Source: Platycnemis pennipes (lineage: Eukaryota; Arthropoda; Insecta; Odonata; Platycnemididae). From it: a DNA stretch of 64,000 nucleotides. The notes beneath the pieces were generated by a model that saw only the letters and a list, made by a program, of their open reading frames with translations, did not search any database and had not been told where the DNA came from. The stretch lies in contig OW121856.1 of NCBI GenBank assembly GCA_933228895.1, positions 23,143,805-23,207,804 of the forward strand, written 5' to 3'. The translations under genes were made by a program, and so were the position numbers. Positions 12,246 to 23,555 of this stretch are shown here, piece by piece. Each line of letters starts with the position of its first letter. Within the stretch, counting starts at the first letter, position 1.

Positions 12246-14923
12246 AGGCTGCTATAGCTCGGTTAAAATGCTCAACTTGAAATATATTATGTACTAATGT
12301 TATCATTTGCAATTATGTAAAGTATTCATTTACATTAAACTTCAGGGTCAGGTGATTGAGTTTGAAACGTGCTAAAACATGCAATAGGTGTTAAAACCAC
12401 ATTAAAATATAGCTATATACAGATCTACTATCAAATGAATTTTAAAAGGGAATTGTAAAATTGGGAATATTTTGATATTTTTAAATTGAGAAAAAATCCA
12501 TTTAGAACAATTATGTTGCTTGGGTAATAACTTGCAAAAAAATTGCACCAATGAATGGTAATTGTGGCTAAGAAGGAGAATTATGCCAATTTTTAAAATA
12601 CTAGACTTGGATTTTTAGTTGATTTTCTATTAAAATTAATCAACACAATCTGCTGCTGACAAGTTCATATCATGTTTTTTCCATATTATTTAAGTATCAT
12701 AGATCCTTAATATCTCTTTATCTGGGATTATAAAGTTTCTTTGTTGCTCTTTCAAAAGTAATATATCCTTGCTCCATGTATTTTTAAAATGTGTTCAATA
12801 TTTGTTATATTTGTCATTATGAGTCAAAACTGCTTTTGATCCATAAAACATCCAATCCCAAAAACCAAAAAATGAAATACATTTATGTTGTGGGTGAAAA
12901 TCACTTTTGCAAAGTGCCTACAAAAGGGATTTTCTACCACTTGAATTGTGTGGCATATTTGGCTCTATGCTTTGATGATAACTCACATTGTCACTTATTT
13001 TCAATGTCATTAATTTTCTATTATTTTAACTATTTTATTTATGCTATTTAAAAATATCTGGAAGGGATGATATTGTTTATTTGAAAGTAATCAGGCAAAT
13101 TGTTTGAAGCTAATCTTAAAATTCCAAATTAAAATTAACTGTTTACTAGCGGAAATGTGTCCTTGATTAAATCAATTTTGTTCAGTAAATATTTATTGCT
13201 TTCATGCCTCAAATTTGTTGCACTTTTCAATGACAGTATTTGGAATAAATGTATGATGTGATGTTTCCATGTTACAATTAATCGTTTTCTTTCATGCGGA
13301 TAAGTATCTATAATTGAACCAAGAAAGTTAAGCTGGATTTTTTGAGGTGTTTATTAGTTTTGCCTATGTGGCCTTAAGTTACAAATGCCAGTAAATGTCT
13401 ATCAAAATTGGAGAGGTTTTGCAGATCTATTAGAATGTTTATGCTTTCAGCAATTTGATGCCTTTATTTCCTTTTACATGAATGGATTGTTGTATGAAAT
13501 CAATTTGTGGTACAGTCATAGTTGCAAATTGAAGGAAATTATTGCTATATTTGTAGGTACATGTAGGGGGGTATTTGATTTTAAATTTCCTGGCAGTAAT
13601 GTAACCAGATTCTGTATGAAAATGTTCAAACTAAATGTTATATTACAGAGATTTGAATGCCAGAGGCTCAAGTTGAGGAGTTGAATATCAAAAGGTAATA
13701 TGAAGATGTTTATTGGTGCATTTATCATCAATGATAAATTTTGCTCAAATATATCTTGGAAGAATTTTTATCTTGATGCACCACTGGTTACTGAAAAGAT
13801 AATTGTATTATTACCATATGAAATTTTACGGTTGTTTTTAAAGAAGCTCAATTTGATGTTTTTGTTACTTAATAAATAAATGTGGAATTTTTGAATTTGA
13901 TGGAAGATTTTGATCCATGGCTCACGATATATTCTTGAAGTACAAATAATTATTGAAAAAAATTGACTAAGAAAATTAGATATATCTTACCATGTGAAGC
14001 AAAATTTCCCCTCCTTCATTACTCGAGGAACCAGAATACTTTGTTGATTGATAATGGCAGACCAATTGTCCCACCCATCCCTGTATTGGAGGTAATGCAT
14101 ATTCCTCTCTAGCCTTGATTTGAGAAATATTTGTGCCTTAGCCAAATCAAAAGGTAATCCATACCTGGTTGGGGTGGAGGTGGCTTATAGAGGATAGGTC
14201 ACTTTACTCTTTGATATTTCTCAGTTAAAAGAAAATGAGGAACATTGAAAAATTGGGAACTCTTTATTTGCTGTGAATTTTAACAATCTTGAGTATGGAC
14301 CTGGGTCTCAGATAACCCAGACATTCAAAATCAAAATTTTAGCTACAATATTTACTACCCATGCAAGAAATGACATAATTAACTGGGGACAATTATCTCA
14401 GCAGAAAAAAATGTAAATATTTTTTATCCCAGAAACGTTATGCTTAGTTTTATATAAAAATAAAAATGAAATATTTTTTTAAGTACACTTTTTATTTCTT
14501 GTGTCTCTGGAGACCCAAGGTCCATACTCTGACTGTTAAATGATATGTCATATATGTGTATGACATTTGTTTAACTTATTGTTGTAATTATGATTCTCCC
14601 TGATTGTTGATGGGAGGTAGAGGAGAAATCCCATCAAGGTTTGGACGAACATCATAAACACCTAGCATGTTTTGGGTCTGCCAGGATTTGAAATATCGCT
14701 ACCAAATACTATCTAATTGATATTAATATAGTGCTATATATCTCACAAACAAAGCAAAGCATTTGATAAAAAAAAAACTAGTATGCATAAGCTGGTGAAG
14801 TTTTATAAAAGTTTAGAGGGGTGGAATTGAATTTTCCTTGCAGTGGTGTGTTTCAGAGTCATTGTCGTATTTACATGAATCTGAAAAGAAGAACCTTTCG
14901 AAAATGCAAATAATATGTATATT
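12246..14923. other. Non-coding AT-rich DNA
   Basis: Open frames at 12791-13051 and 13385-13684 are AT-driven and show no domain or splice context. Nothing else recognised. Confidence 0.4.
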
Positions 14924-14998
14924 CGATTAAGTTCATTTTCGGGTATTCCCCGTGCTCGTTGTCTTGTGTTGATGACAGTATCGCCTTGGATTTCACCA
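14924..14998 (+). repeat. Left terminal inverted repeat of element A
   Basis: It begins CGATTAAGTTCATTTTCGGG and lies just beyond the stop of the endonuclease frame. It matches the complement of 17391-17465 at 70 of 75 positions. Confidence 0.9.
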
Positions 14999-15005
14999 GG
15001 CGTCT

Positions 15006-15899
15006 TCAGGTCGAAGTGCCACCTCCGATGTTCTGGTTGCGTTTATATGCTACCCCCTCTCCCACGCTGCTCTGCGCTGATTGGTTGTTTACGTTGATGA
15101 CCCTCTTCCAAGCGTTCGAAAGGTGATATCCATCTTCTCTATTAAAATTAGGAGTTTTGTGTATTTCTATTGCCTCCCTTAGTAGTCTAGGATAAAATCT
15201 TGGTTCTTTCGCAATGACTTTTGCCTCATCAAATTTAATGTTGTGTCCAGGTTCGCTCCAAGCGTGCTCGGCGATTGCAGAGATGCTGAATTTCTTGCGT
15301 TCGGTGGCCCTCTTATGCTCTTGCAGACGAATCTTCATGGATCTGCATGTCTCGCCGACGTAGGATTTACCGCATGAACACGTTATGCTGTATATGCCTT
15401 TGTGGAGATGTTGTGGAATCTTATCCTTGTACCTCGGGAGGATATTATTAATTTTAGTCACGCACCTGAAACTCGTGACTATGTCCTGTTTCATTAAAAC
15501 CCTGGATATCTTTTTGCTAGTGCCAGAGATGTAAGGAATGGTGGCATAGGATCTTGGCACTTTCATTTCGCTGTAATTTATCTCGTGGGCCTGGTGTCGT
15601 CTTTCTTCTTTTGCAGCTCTCTTCTGAACTGCTTCTTTCTTGTAACCGTTCTTCCTTAGGGTCACCATGAGATATTCCTTTTCTCTGGCCAGTGACTCTT
15701 CGTCCGATAGTTTGTAAGCACGGTGCATGAGTATCGCCACCAGTGACGCCTTCTGAGCTGGGTGGTGGTGTGACGAGGCGTTTAGGTAGCAGTCAGTATG
15801 AGTTGCTTTCCTATATACCGTGTGTCCGAAACTCCCGTCGGTATTTTTTTTGACCATCACGTCTAGGAATGGAATCTTGTTGTCTTTTTCTGTTTCCAT
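15006..15899 (-). pseudogene. Penelope-like polyprotein C-terminus: RT thumb plus GIY-YIG endonuclease
   Basis: An open frame of 297 codons. Residues 1-60 carry the RT thumb signature of Penelope-like elements: KIPFLDVMV, a VYRK motif, THTDCYLNASSHHHPAQK. After a Lys/Glu-rich linker (about 90-115), residues 165-200 form the GIY-YIG core GIYSITCSCGKSYVGETCRS, with the conserved Arg and the KEH-type segment LQEHKRA, then AIAEHAW and EAIEIHKTPNFN typical of the end of the family. The first Met is internal to the ancestral protein, because RT sequence (LQRFLQHINSQHPTIQFT) continues upstream in frame. The right-hand partner pieces are out of frame, so this is the intact tail of a dead element. The DNA cleavage domain would nick the insertion site during reverse transcription. 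Confidence 0.88.
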
Positions 15900-16871
15900 C
15901 GTGAACTGTATTGTCGGATGCTGCGAGTTGATGTGCTGCAGGAACCTCTGTAACTCTTGTCAACCATGCGGACGAAATGTATTGTCTACATATCTGAGTC
16001 ACAGCTTGGGTTTCTTGTACGAGTTCGATTCGAAGTACGAGTCGATCGCCTTTTATTTTGTTCAAATCTTATCTTATCTTATAATAAATCTCTTTATGCT
16101 TTGCTATTACAGGAGATAGTGGTGACTCCATTGCTGCTCCTTCACATTGTTGGTAGAAACTCCCGTTCCAAAGGAAGTAGGAATTCCGAAGGCAGTGCTC
16201 TATCAGTTGGGGATAATCCTCAGGAATTCTGGTTGTAGCGAGTTCTTTTATGACAGTAATTGTTTCTTGGACCGGGACGTAACGTCGAAACTGACTAATA
16301 TGTCATTGGCGCTAATGGTGATTTTCTTCAAGATATCGATGAAGTGAGTAGAGTCTCTCACAAAGGAAGTAGTTTTTCCGACGTATATTTGTAGTGACTG
16401 AGCTAGATATTTGGCCAGTCGATACGTTGGCGCGTCTATCTGGCTGACTATGGGTCTGAGTGGTATTCCTTCCTTATGGACTTTGGGCAGGCCGTACAGT
16501 CTTGGTGGTTTGGCGGCAGAGGGAAGCAGGCGTTTTTGTTCCCCCCATTGCGATGGACGATTTCTTAATTATGGCCCTGGTGTCTCTCTCCGTTTTTGCG
16601 GTCGGATCGACTCTTGTTTCTTGTACGTTGGGTCTTCCAGCATTAGGGATATCTTGCTTTCGTAGTCCTCTTTATTCATTAGGACAGTGGAGTTCCCTTT
16701 ATCCGCTGGGAGTATGGGAATATTCTCGTTATTTCTCAGATCTTTCAAGGCTTGTTTTTGGGAGCTGGTGACGTTGCTCTTTGGTAACCTTGCATTCCGA
16801 ATAATGCGGGCAACATCTTCTCTTATTTCGTCAGCATCGGCCTTCGGAAGCCTCCTGATAGCATGTTCCAC
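15900..16871 (-). pseudogene. Penelope-like reverse transcriptase, frameshifted
   Basis: Read right to left, the minus strand shows IPILPADKGNSTVLM (RT fingers), then [19 protein letters not shown] and [10 protein letters not shown] near 16520-16400, FYQQ..GAAMESPLSP near 16160-16110 and the catalytic box as YVDN (15981-15992) where YVDD is expected. A Trp codon just before that box is TGA. The region 16035-16110, which should encode the segment between GSPLSP and YVDD, is out of frame and partly unalignable. The second catalytic Asp is Asn, so polymerase activity would be lost even without the frameshifts. Confidence 0.8.
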
Positions 16872-17097
16872 TTCCGTGATGATTTAGTCTCTTGGTATGC
16901 TTGCGGGAGCAATAGCAAAATTTAGTCCCTTGGATAATATGGATGTGGAGGCGTCGGTCAGTCTGTTGTCCGTTAAATTGATGACCGAGCGATCTTTTTC
17001 GGGATTATTCGACTTTGTAGGGTTTTGGCGTGCTGAAAGCTTTTTAAATTTCTTGATTTGCGTCTCCCTGATTGCTGCTCCAGTAGTATGGGATGAG

Positions 17098-17430
17098 TCA
17101 AAGGTGATTATTTTCTATTTTATCCCAGTCCGTAGGATTCAGTGTGACTCCTAATTCAAGGTGAATGCTTAGGAGTTCCTTCGAGCACAAGTGGAGGGAG
17201 TGGCGTGTATGATGTACACGTTCTCTCAGGAGCGCCTCGCTGGTCCAACGGAGAATTCTTCTGGCGGCCTTTGTTTGGAGGTGGTGTTTGATTTCCACAC
17301 AGCAGGGTAGCGTGTTGGTGTCTCGGCAGCGTTGAAGGAAGGCTAAGGAAGACAAAAGTCTTCCCTTTTTCTTTCGTAGCTTTTCAAATGTGGTGGAATC
17401 CAAGGCGAAACTGTCGTCAACACAAGACAA
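17098..17430 (-). pseudogene. N-terminal region of the Penelope-like element A protein
   Basis: An open frame of 110 codons starting MSCVDDSFALD, with the start region overlapping the right terminal repeat. It is rich in Lys, Arg and Leu (FEKLRKKKGRLLSSLAFLQRCRD) and ends in NPTDWDKIENNHL. By position it is the region upstream of the RT domain in the same element. No independent domain is recognisable. A gap to the RT pieces reflects frameshifts. Confidence 0.55.
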
Positions 17431-17465
17431 CGAACGCGGGGAATACCCGAAAATGAACTTAATCG
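17391..17465 (-). repeat. Right terminal inverted repeat of element A
   Basis: The complement of 14924-14998 with five mismatches in 75. It overlaps the first codons of the N-terminal frame, so the repeat is part of the element's transcribed 5' region. Confidence 0.9.
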
Positions 17466-18251
17466 CTCATCCAGAACGCCGCGGAAGCCTACGATTCAAC
17501 AATATGTTTATTCATCACAGATATGCATGATTGCTCCTGAAATGCAATGTCTCGAGAATTTTCACAGCAAATAAGAAGAGGTATGAAAACTTTCAATGGT
17601 ATGTGTGTGAATGTCATTGAGATGAGGAGGGACATATTTGAGGAAGAGCTGTAACAGCAATTATACAAAAATATATTTCTGGTACTGTTATTCTTTAGGG
17701 TGTATGATCAGATTGCATGCTTTGTGGCCTAGTGATCATATTTCATGTGCCTTGTAGCCAACTTAAGTTTTCATCATTATCATAAGTCAGTAAATGTTAC
17801 ATTTCATTTTATGCAGCTCTTGTCTCTGTTCTTCTATCAGCTAACTACTTCATATTCACATAATTCTTTTCTTGCACATCCTTATCTGCTTGCTTCATGT
17901 ATCTACATCTCTTATGAGGCCATTAGCCATTCTTCTCACTCACTATTCCCATAAAAACTATTCAACTGGGCATTATGTCTTACGATATGGACGGTTTAGT
18001 TTTCCCATTTTCTTTTCATTGTTTTTAGAAGACTTTTCTTTCTCACAGATCTCTTATCAGTGAGCCATTGACTCCAGTGAGCACGTTTATGGTGGCCAAA
18101 TAGTCACAAATGCCAGCGTACATTTGTCAGAGTTCGCACAGAAGATTTTGTCGATATAGATTGTGTTTTGGGTGGAGTTCCTCTTAAGGAGGCCCTAAGG
18201 CACTTATGTTAGACCTATTGGTACATTGTGCCAACCACCCTTTTAGTGACA
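17466..18251. other. Non-coding, nothing recognised
   Basis: No gene or repeat ends seen, apart from possible 5' leader sequence of element A in the first 30 bases. Confidence 0.35.
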
Positions 18252-18650
18252 TCACCCATAAAGAGCAACCGCCCTACTGAAGGCCAACAGGTCCCCTATG
18301 GCAGCGGCATCGGAAGAAGCGGGGGGGGGGGTGGGGTGGGGGGGGGGGGAGGATGGGCCGTAGGCTTTCAGGAGGGATACGGCTTGAGTGCCTTCGTTGA
18401 ATGGCTTCGACGTCTCATAGATTGCCTTCCAGAAACGTTCCACCTGTGAGACAGGTGGTGGTGTTTCAACTAGCTGAGGAGATCGGAATAGATGGGACGG
18501 CCAATCGTAGATGTGGAGTTCTCCTTCCCGGCGTTGGTACTTTTCACTAGGTCTTTGCCGTTTTAAGGGCCCGAACTCTCTTCGTTTCGTAGTGAATGAG
18601 AATAAGTACCACTTTGTTGTGTGGTGTGTGATGGTTTCTCCAAAGATCAC
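18252..18650 (-). pseudogene. Possible retroelement-derived open frame (unidentified)
   Basis: A 132-codon minus-strand frame in GC-richer sequence than its surroundings. It contains SQVERFWKAIYET and a Pro-rich stretch encoded by the G-run at 18321-18349. The FW-containing motif resembles the linker ahead of some LINE reverse transcriptases, but no catalytic box follows on either side. It may equally be a fragment of an unknown repeat. No splice sites support a host gene. Confidence 0.25.
18321..18349 (+). repeat. G-rich low-complexity run
   Basis: Twenty-nine bases, all G except two T. Shorter G or C runs occur near 48590 and 52640. Confidence 0.9.
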
Positions 18651-21600
18651 GAGTAAGAGCCTTTGGTGTTAAGGCTCGACGCGAGGAAAATATTCCATCA
18701 CTCACTGAATTCACGACGACTTGTCAGGCCAGCGTCATTTTCGCCTTTAGGTATTTAAGCGTCTCCGCTCCTTTATCCTCCCGGGTGACATTCACCACGG
18801 AAGAAGCCAACAGTTTGGTAGCAGCATAAACCACACAGTCGATTTCCCAGAGGCAAGACGTTTCCGCTAACATATTCTACAGCTATTACTCTCGCGGAGA
18901 AATTTTATAGTATGTTTCTCTTCCTGGTAGATTCTTCATTGTAAACTAAAATGCTCTCTAACCGCCTTTGTTGGTCAAAATTGGCCTCGGATCATTTCAC
19001 TTTACCGAAAAATCGGTGGAAGATACAGCAGATGGATCATTTGCTATTTCTTAGATGGATTCTTGGGCGAAGGTTCCAGAACTTCTGGTTGTTGAGTCAT
19101 TTTCTTGCGGAGGTGGTTGGTAAAGTCGCGCAGACTTAGCGGCGATAGGTGGTTTATGATCCGGATGTATCTCACACCTCAAAGTGTACAACCTCGCGAT
19201 GTACCCTCTGCGCCTTGGCTCTCTGGCAGCATGGCAAGCTTGGTTTCCTCCTGGGTGTCCGCAAATTCATGCAAGCTCCCTTTTTAGGGGTTTTATTTGT
19301 TTTTCTACACCCATTTCCACTAGAGCCCCCATTCGAGAATGGACGGTTTTGGATGGCGTGCTCTGTATTCTTAGGAGCCAGGTACTTCCTTGTCTATTCC
19401 TCATTACTGTTATTTGTTCACTATTCCTTATTTGTGTCACCATTGCTATTTAAATAAAGAATGAATTAATAAAATATCTTTCTTCCAACGGAACGGAAGG
19501 CTGGTCCTTCCCCCTCCCTATAGACGTGTATCGTAGGACTAGGCTCAACCCTCTAATGTTTTTTAACTCCACGCTTGGAAAACCGCACGTAGTTGCCGCA
19601 ACAAATACCCGCTGTCCCGTCTCATTCCTACCCATACAAATATATAGTGATATAAAATGGTTAACTTAATTAAGTTCTTAACATTGGAACATCTAATAAA
19701 TACAATGCAATTAAAATTTTTTTGACAACTCAGAGCCAATAAAAACGCTTCTGATAAAATTAATTGCAGTGCCATTCCTTCCTCAGATAAATTTATGTAA
19801 TTTATGGAAAACGCATAAAATATTCTTGCATATATTGTACGTTATATATTTTGAGTAAGATGGGATGACGGGTTTTGGAGAAATAAATTTTCAAATGCGG
19901 CGTAATTGTTGAACACGTAAAAGAACATGACTTTTTTCATTTTAACTTTTGAAAAAATTTGACAATATTATTTGAAAATTTTATTCGTACCACAATTAAC
20001 CCAGAAGAAAACGAAAAAAATTGATCCCATTAAATTTGTGTGGGTTTTTTTTGTTATCTTATAAACATCCTTCAAACTCGAGTGCACATAATATTTTAGT
20101 CGAGATAATAGTTGGGAATGTAGTTAGATACCGTAAAAAGTAAAAGCTTGATACAGAGTTAAAAAAATATCTAAGCAAGAATCTCAATTAAAAAACTTTT
20201 AAAGAGTCGCTCGTAATCTTAAAGCCACTAAGTTTTCCTCATTCTTAATAATTACAGCTTGTTTCTCGAAGGAAATTACGCAAAATATAGGCTTAGAGAG
20301 ATCACATTTAGCCTTTTACATGCCTGTAGAGAAATTTCATTTCCCAACACATTGTTATTCATTGCCCATATTGTTCATTTTTGCGCGTTTTCATTATTTT
20401 AAAAACTTTGAATTAACCGATCCCTGCAACCCATTTCTTAAGATTAGATACGGGAATAGGAGATTACAAACTGCAATGTTATTGCTATCGTAAATAATTT
20501 TACGGAATTCCAGCTCACAACGTGAGCTGCTTTTCACTTTATCCTAAGTTTATCATTTTGGAGTACACATTTGTTTACTTGTTTTGATTGCCTAAACTTC
20601 TCTTTTGCTTTTTTTTTAAATATTTTACGCTACCTATACTAGATTTCTTTTTGCTTGTTTGTATTTGTTAAAATAAACTTAAGTATGTTGGTATTGACCT
20701 CGGAAACGTACCATTCCTTGTTCATATCTATGAATACAAAGAGCGTAAAATTTTTTGAATCATCTACCGAGCAAAACTATGTTTTTTACGAAAATAACTT
20801 CTACAGTCGCAATAATCATAACGTGCACGATATTCCAATTGTGCTGACGAATTTCGTCACTAGCCGTCGTCATACGTTATAGCCCAGTTATGACTAGAAA
20901 ATATGTAATTGCAGTCATTAATGCGACCTTTCTACCATGCGTTCCAGAGATTGAGTTTTCGCTACAAACTTGTTATGCATGTCAGTTACGTGAAAAAATC
21001 GGGTTCAAACCTTTAAATTACTCTTAAACTTAGCGACTTAAGCTACAGACTTGTCTCCAAGTTGACAGTGTGCAAGGATATTAGGAAAGGACTGATTTGA
21101 AGCCTAAAATCGAGTGTAAAAGGTGGGCATCAAGGAATGATCGTGACAATATGGCCATATTTGGATGCCGAGTAGTTCAGGGGGAAAAGAAGGGTGACGA
21201 GGAAGCGTTATTTGGCGCAGAAGAGGGAGTTAATTGAATAATTTAGGAGGAGACGGAGTGATAAGAGATGAAGGGTGATAAGGGAGATCGACACTGTGAT
21301 GAAAGAAGAAAATAGGAGTTTTGATGGAATAATGTAACGAAGGTATTATGCAAGGAAGAAGAGCATCGTAATAAAGATAGGATGGTGCTACAAAATAAGA
21401 TTTGTGTCAAGCTATGACAGGTCGGATTCTTTGTAAGCCTATTAGGGAATGTTTACAGGGAATGCTTAAATGTTCAACACATAACAATGTTACTCTCCGT
21501 CTAATCACCGTTGTAAGTTGGAACGACAATCTTTTTTTTGAAATTTTGAATTTCAAGAAATATCGGTTTTAAGCTAATTTCGCACTGTGCTGGATACAGT

Positions 21601-22002
21601 ATCTACATGTTAGAAACCTCTCATCCGCGACTTATACTTTATGCAGTTCACTCAGCTCGGTATTTGGGATTTAAATGACTGCATGAAAGCAGCCGTTGTT
21701 TACGTATCGTAATACGAAAGAGTTCCACGGGACATGGAATGAGTCGATGCCGTCTAAAAGGGAAGGTATCGCAGTCTAGTAAGGCTAATTTAATTACGGC
21801 TTACGATAAAGTGAAGATACTTTATCTTTTTTTGAAGATTTGCATGTTTAGGCAACAGCGTGCAATTTTATTTCTAAGTAAGTAAACTTCCCTTTAACAG
21901 ATAACAGTCCCTTTTTGAGAGCCAGTTAAAGGTACTTCACGTTCAGTACCTACACACGTTGATAGTGCGTTGAAATGTGGACCCCTTAGTGATCTTCATC
22001 GG
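18651..22002. other. No gene recognised
   Basis: The part at 18660-19640 is GC-richer and probably old repeat, with short overlapping frames on both strands but no family motif. 19640-21100 is AT-rich. 21120-21480 is purine-rich and could be the remains of a LINE, which I could not confirm. Confidence 0.35.
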
Positions 22003-22078
22003 TCAACAATCATAGAATTGCTTCGACACAGCTCTCCACTTGATTCCTCTGTGAGCCAACCTTTTCATATTGACGTAC

Positions 22079-22604
22079 TGGGGTCGTTTACCATATTTTT
22101 ATTGCCGGATCTGATAGAGTTTGTAACATAAAAAGACACGTATTTTTCCGTTTTTTGATCCGTCAATTATTTCTCGAGTTATTAACGGTGAAAAACTGAT
22201 GTTTTTAACCCTTTCGGAAAAGTGGGTGTTGTGCAACCTCTGACGTCATTGATTTCGTCCAATCACAACTGAGCCCGCGAAGCTACATCACCTTATCGCA
22301 ATCTGACACAGCTGACTCTGCCAATAGGAGCAGTTGAGACAGCATCTGTGCGAGCAGACCTTCCGAGAACCACTCTCCACTCTCCTCCCTTCCCCTAAAA
22401 GCAGTCAAGGACGGGAGGAAAATGACGTCAATGTTATCAAAGCAGCATTTTCGGTGGGCGTCACCTTTTGCTTATTTTAATTTTTGATTTATTAGTGAAT
22501 GGTTGTGGTTAGAAGATTAATTTTTTCGCTAAAATTCGTTTTTCGTTTCCATCTAACAAGTTCGTGTACAAAATTGCGATTTCGGTTCCGAGTAAACGCC
22601 CCCA
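22079..22604. mobile_element. TIR element K1 (526 bp), no target duplication
   Basis: Ends are TGGGGTCGTTTAC and, on the other strand, TGGGGGCGTTTAC. It sits inside LINE H1; removing it restores GAGAGGAAGTACGTC in the LINE frame with nothing duplicated. A shorter inverted copy, K2, lies at 61976-62358. No transposase is present. It carries a TGACGTCA-like site and a CCAAT motif, with no sign that these act as a promoter. Confidence 0.75.
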
Positions 22605-22690
22605 TTCCTCTCTTTCACATTATTCACGACCTCTTCCATATATCTCTTACGAGGTCTCCCTTTGCCGTTTTTCCCGTTGCCCGGGAAGGG

Positions 22691-22726
22691 ATGGCCTGAT
22701 GAAGACGATTGTCTTTATCAGGCCAT
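22691..22726. repeat. 16 bp hairpin within LINE H1
   Basis: ATGGCCTGATGAAGAC and its complement, with one mismatch, are separated by GATT. Confidence 0.75.
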
Positions 22727-23440
22727 TTTGTCTTAAGATATGCCCGCTTAATTTGTCCCGTCTTCTTTCTAGTTTTCAGTTGACTACTCTTTTCTCCCGC
22801 TCTTCTTAAGATTTCTTTGTTTATCATTTGGTCAATCCATTGTATCTTCATTATTCTTCTGTTTTACCAAACCATCCGCCCTTGTCTTCTCCGCTGCAGT
22901 CATCGTCCATGCCTCACTGCCGTGCCGTAAATAAATATGCTCCAGTTGTACGTGTGTCTGATGAATTGTTTCCTTACGTCTACTCTTGTATTTCCGGGTG
23001 TATTAAGATTATTTTTTTTGTTGATAGAATGCACTATTTGCCTGAGCTATTCTACTGACTATTAATTTCTTGCTTCGTCTATCGTTACTCGGCTTTCTAG
23101 GTAACAATACTATTCCACCTCTTTCATTTTTGTTTTCCTTGTTTAACGTTGGTTTTTTCCTCCTCTCTCTTGCTGCACACCGTTATCTTAGTAGTCTATT
23201 TATCGAAAATGTCCGAAGACTACAATATCCAAATGCCAAATTAAACTATGGAAAACAGTATATCCCAATTTTTCTTATTGATCTACAGCTGATATCTGGA
23301 CATTGTCCTTCCCATGGTTATTAGAATCTGATTCAGATCCCTCTCTGTCTCTGCTTTGAGCGTTATGTCATCAGCGAATCGTAGCATGATAATTTTTTCT
23401 CCGTGAATATTCACTCCAGAAGACTTCTATTTGATTTCAT

Positions 23441-23521
23441 TACTAGCTCTCTCGATATAAACATTAAAATTTACGGCAAAAGTGCACAGTCTTGACTCAC
23501 TTATTTACTTGAAAGTGGGTT
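23441..23521. other. Junction between LINE H1 and Penelope-like element E
   Basis: Short unassigned sequence between two minus-strand retroelement fragments. Confidence 0.3.
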
Positions 23522-23555
23522 TTCCGCAGCGTGGATGATCTGCATCAGTCAAGTT
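23522..23555 (-). ncRNA. Hammerhead-ribozyme-like motif near the 3' end of element E (weak)
   Basis: On the minus strand CTGAT-GCAG-(10 nt)-CTGC-GGAAAAC matches the layout CUGAUGA, stem II, GAAA with deviations in the first core. Hammerhead motifs are known in Penelope-like element terminal regions, hence the call. Catalysis is not implied. Confidence 0.3.

Larger units (their letters stand above)
14924..17465 (-). mobile_element. Penelope-like retroelement A, near full length, decayed
   Basis: On the minus strand, reading leftwards: an N-terminal region (17430-17098), RT palm and fingers pieces (16871-15900, broken by frameshifts and stops), the RT thumb and a GIY-YIG endonuclease (15899-15006). 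It is bounded by 75 bp inverted repeats (14924-14998 and 17391-17465, five mismatches). GIY-YIG endonucleases fused C-terminally to this RT type are specific to Penelope-like elements. Homology may run a few tens of bases further right into a 5' leader. I found no clear target duplication. Several in-frame stops and at least two frameshifts mean it cannot make its protein. Confidence 0.85.
22003..23440 (-). pseudogene. LINE (non-LTR) reverse transcriptase fragment H1, interrupted by element K1
   Basis: On the minus strand the RT catalytic box reads IIMLRFADDITLKAETE near 23400-23350. Downstream come MKIQWIDQMINKE (22851-22815), the basic region KNGKGRPRKRYMEE (about 22690-22645), and after element K1 the C-terminus YVNMKRLAHRGIKWRAVSKQ to the stop at 22003-22005. 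This order is that of the C-terminal third of insect LINE proteins. Several frameshifts and stops separate the pieces. The reading frame runs across the K1 insertion without gain or loss if K1 (22079-22604) is removed, which fixes the K1 boundaries. Confidence 0.75.

Noticed and set aside
13385..13684. 99-codon plus-strand frame with an overlapping minus-strand frame
   Set aside because: AT-driven composition, no motif, no splice context, frames on both strands.
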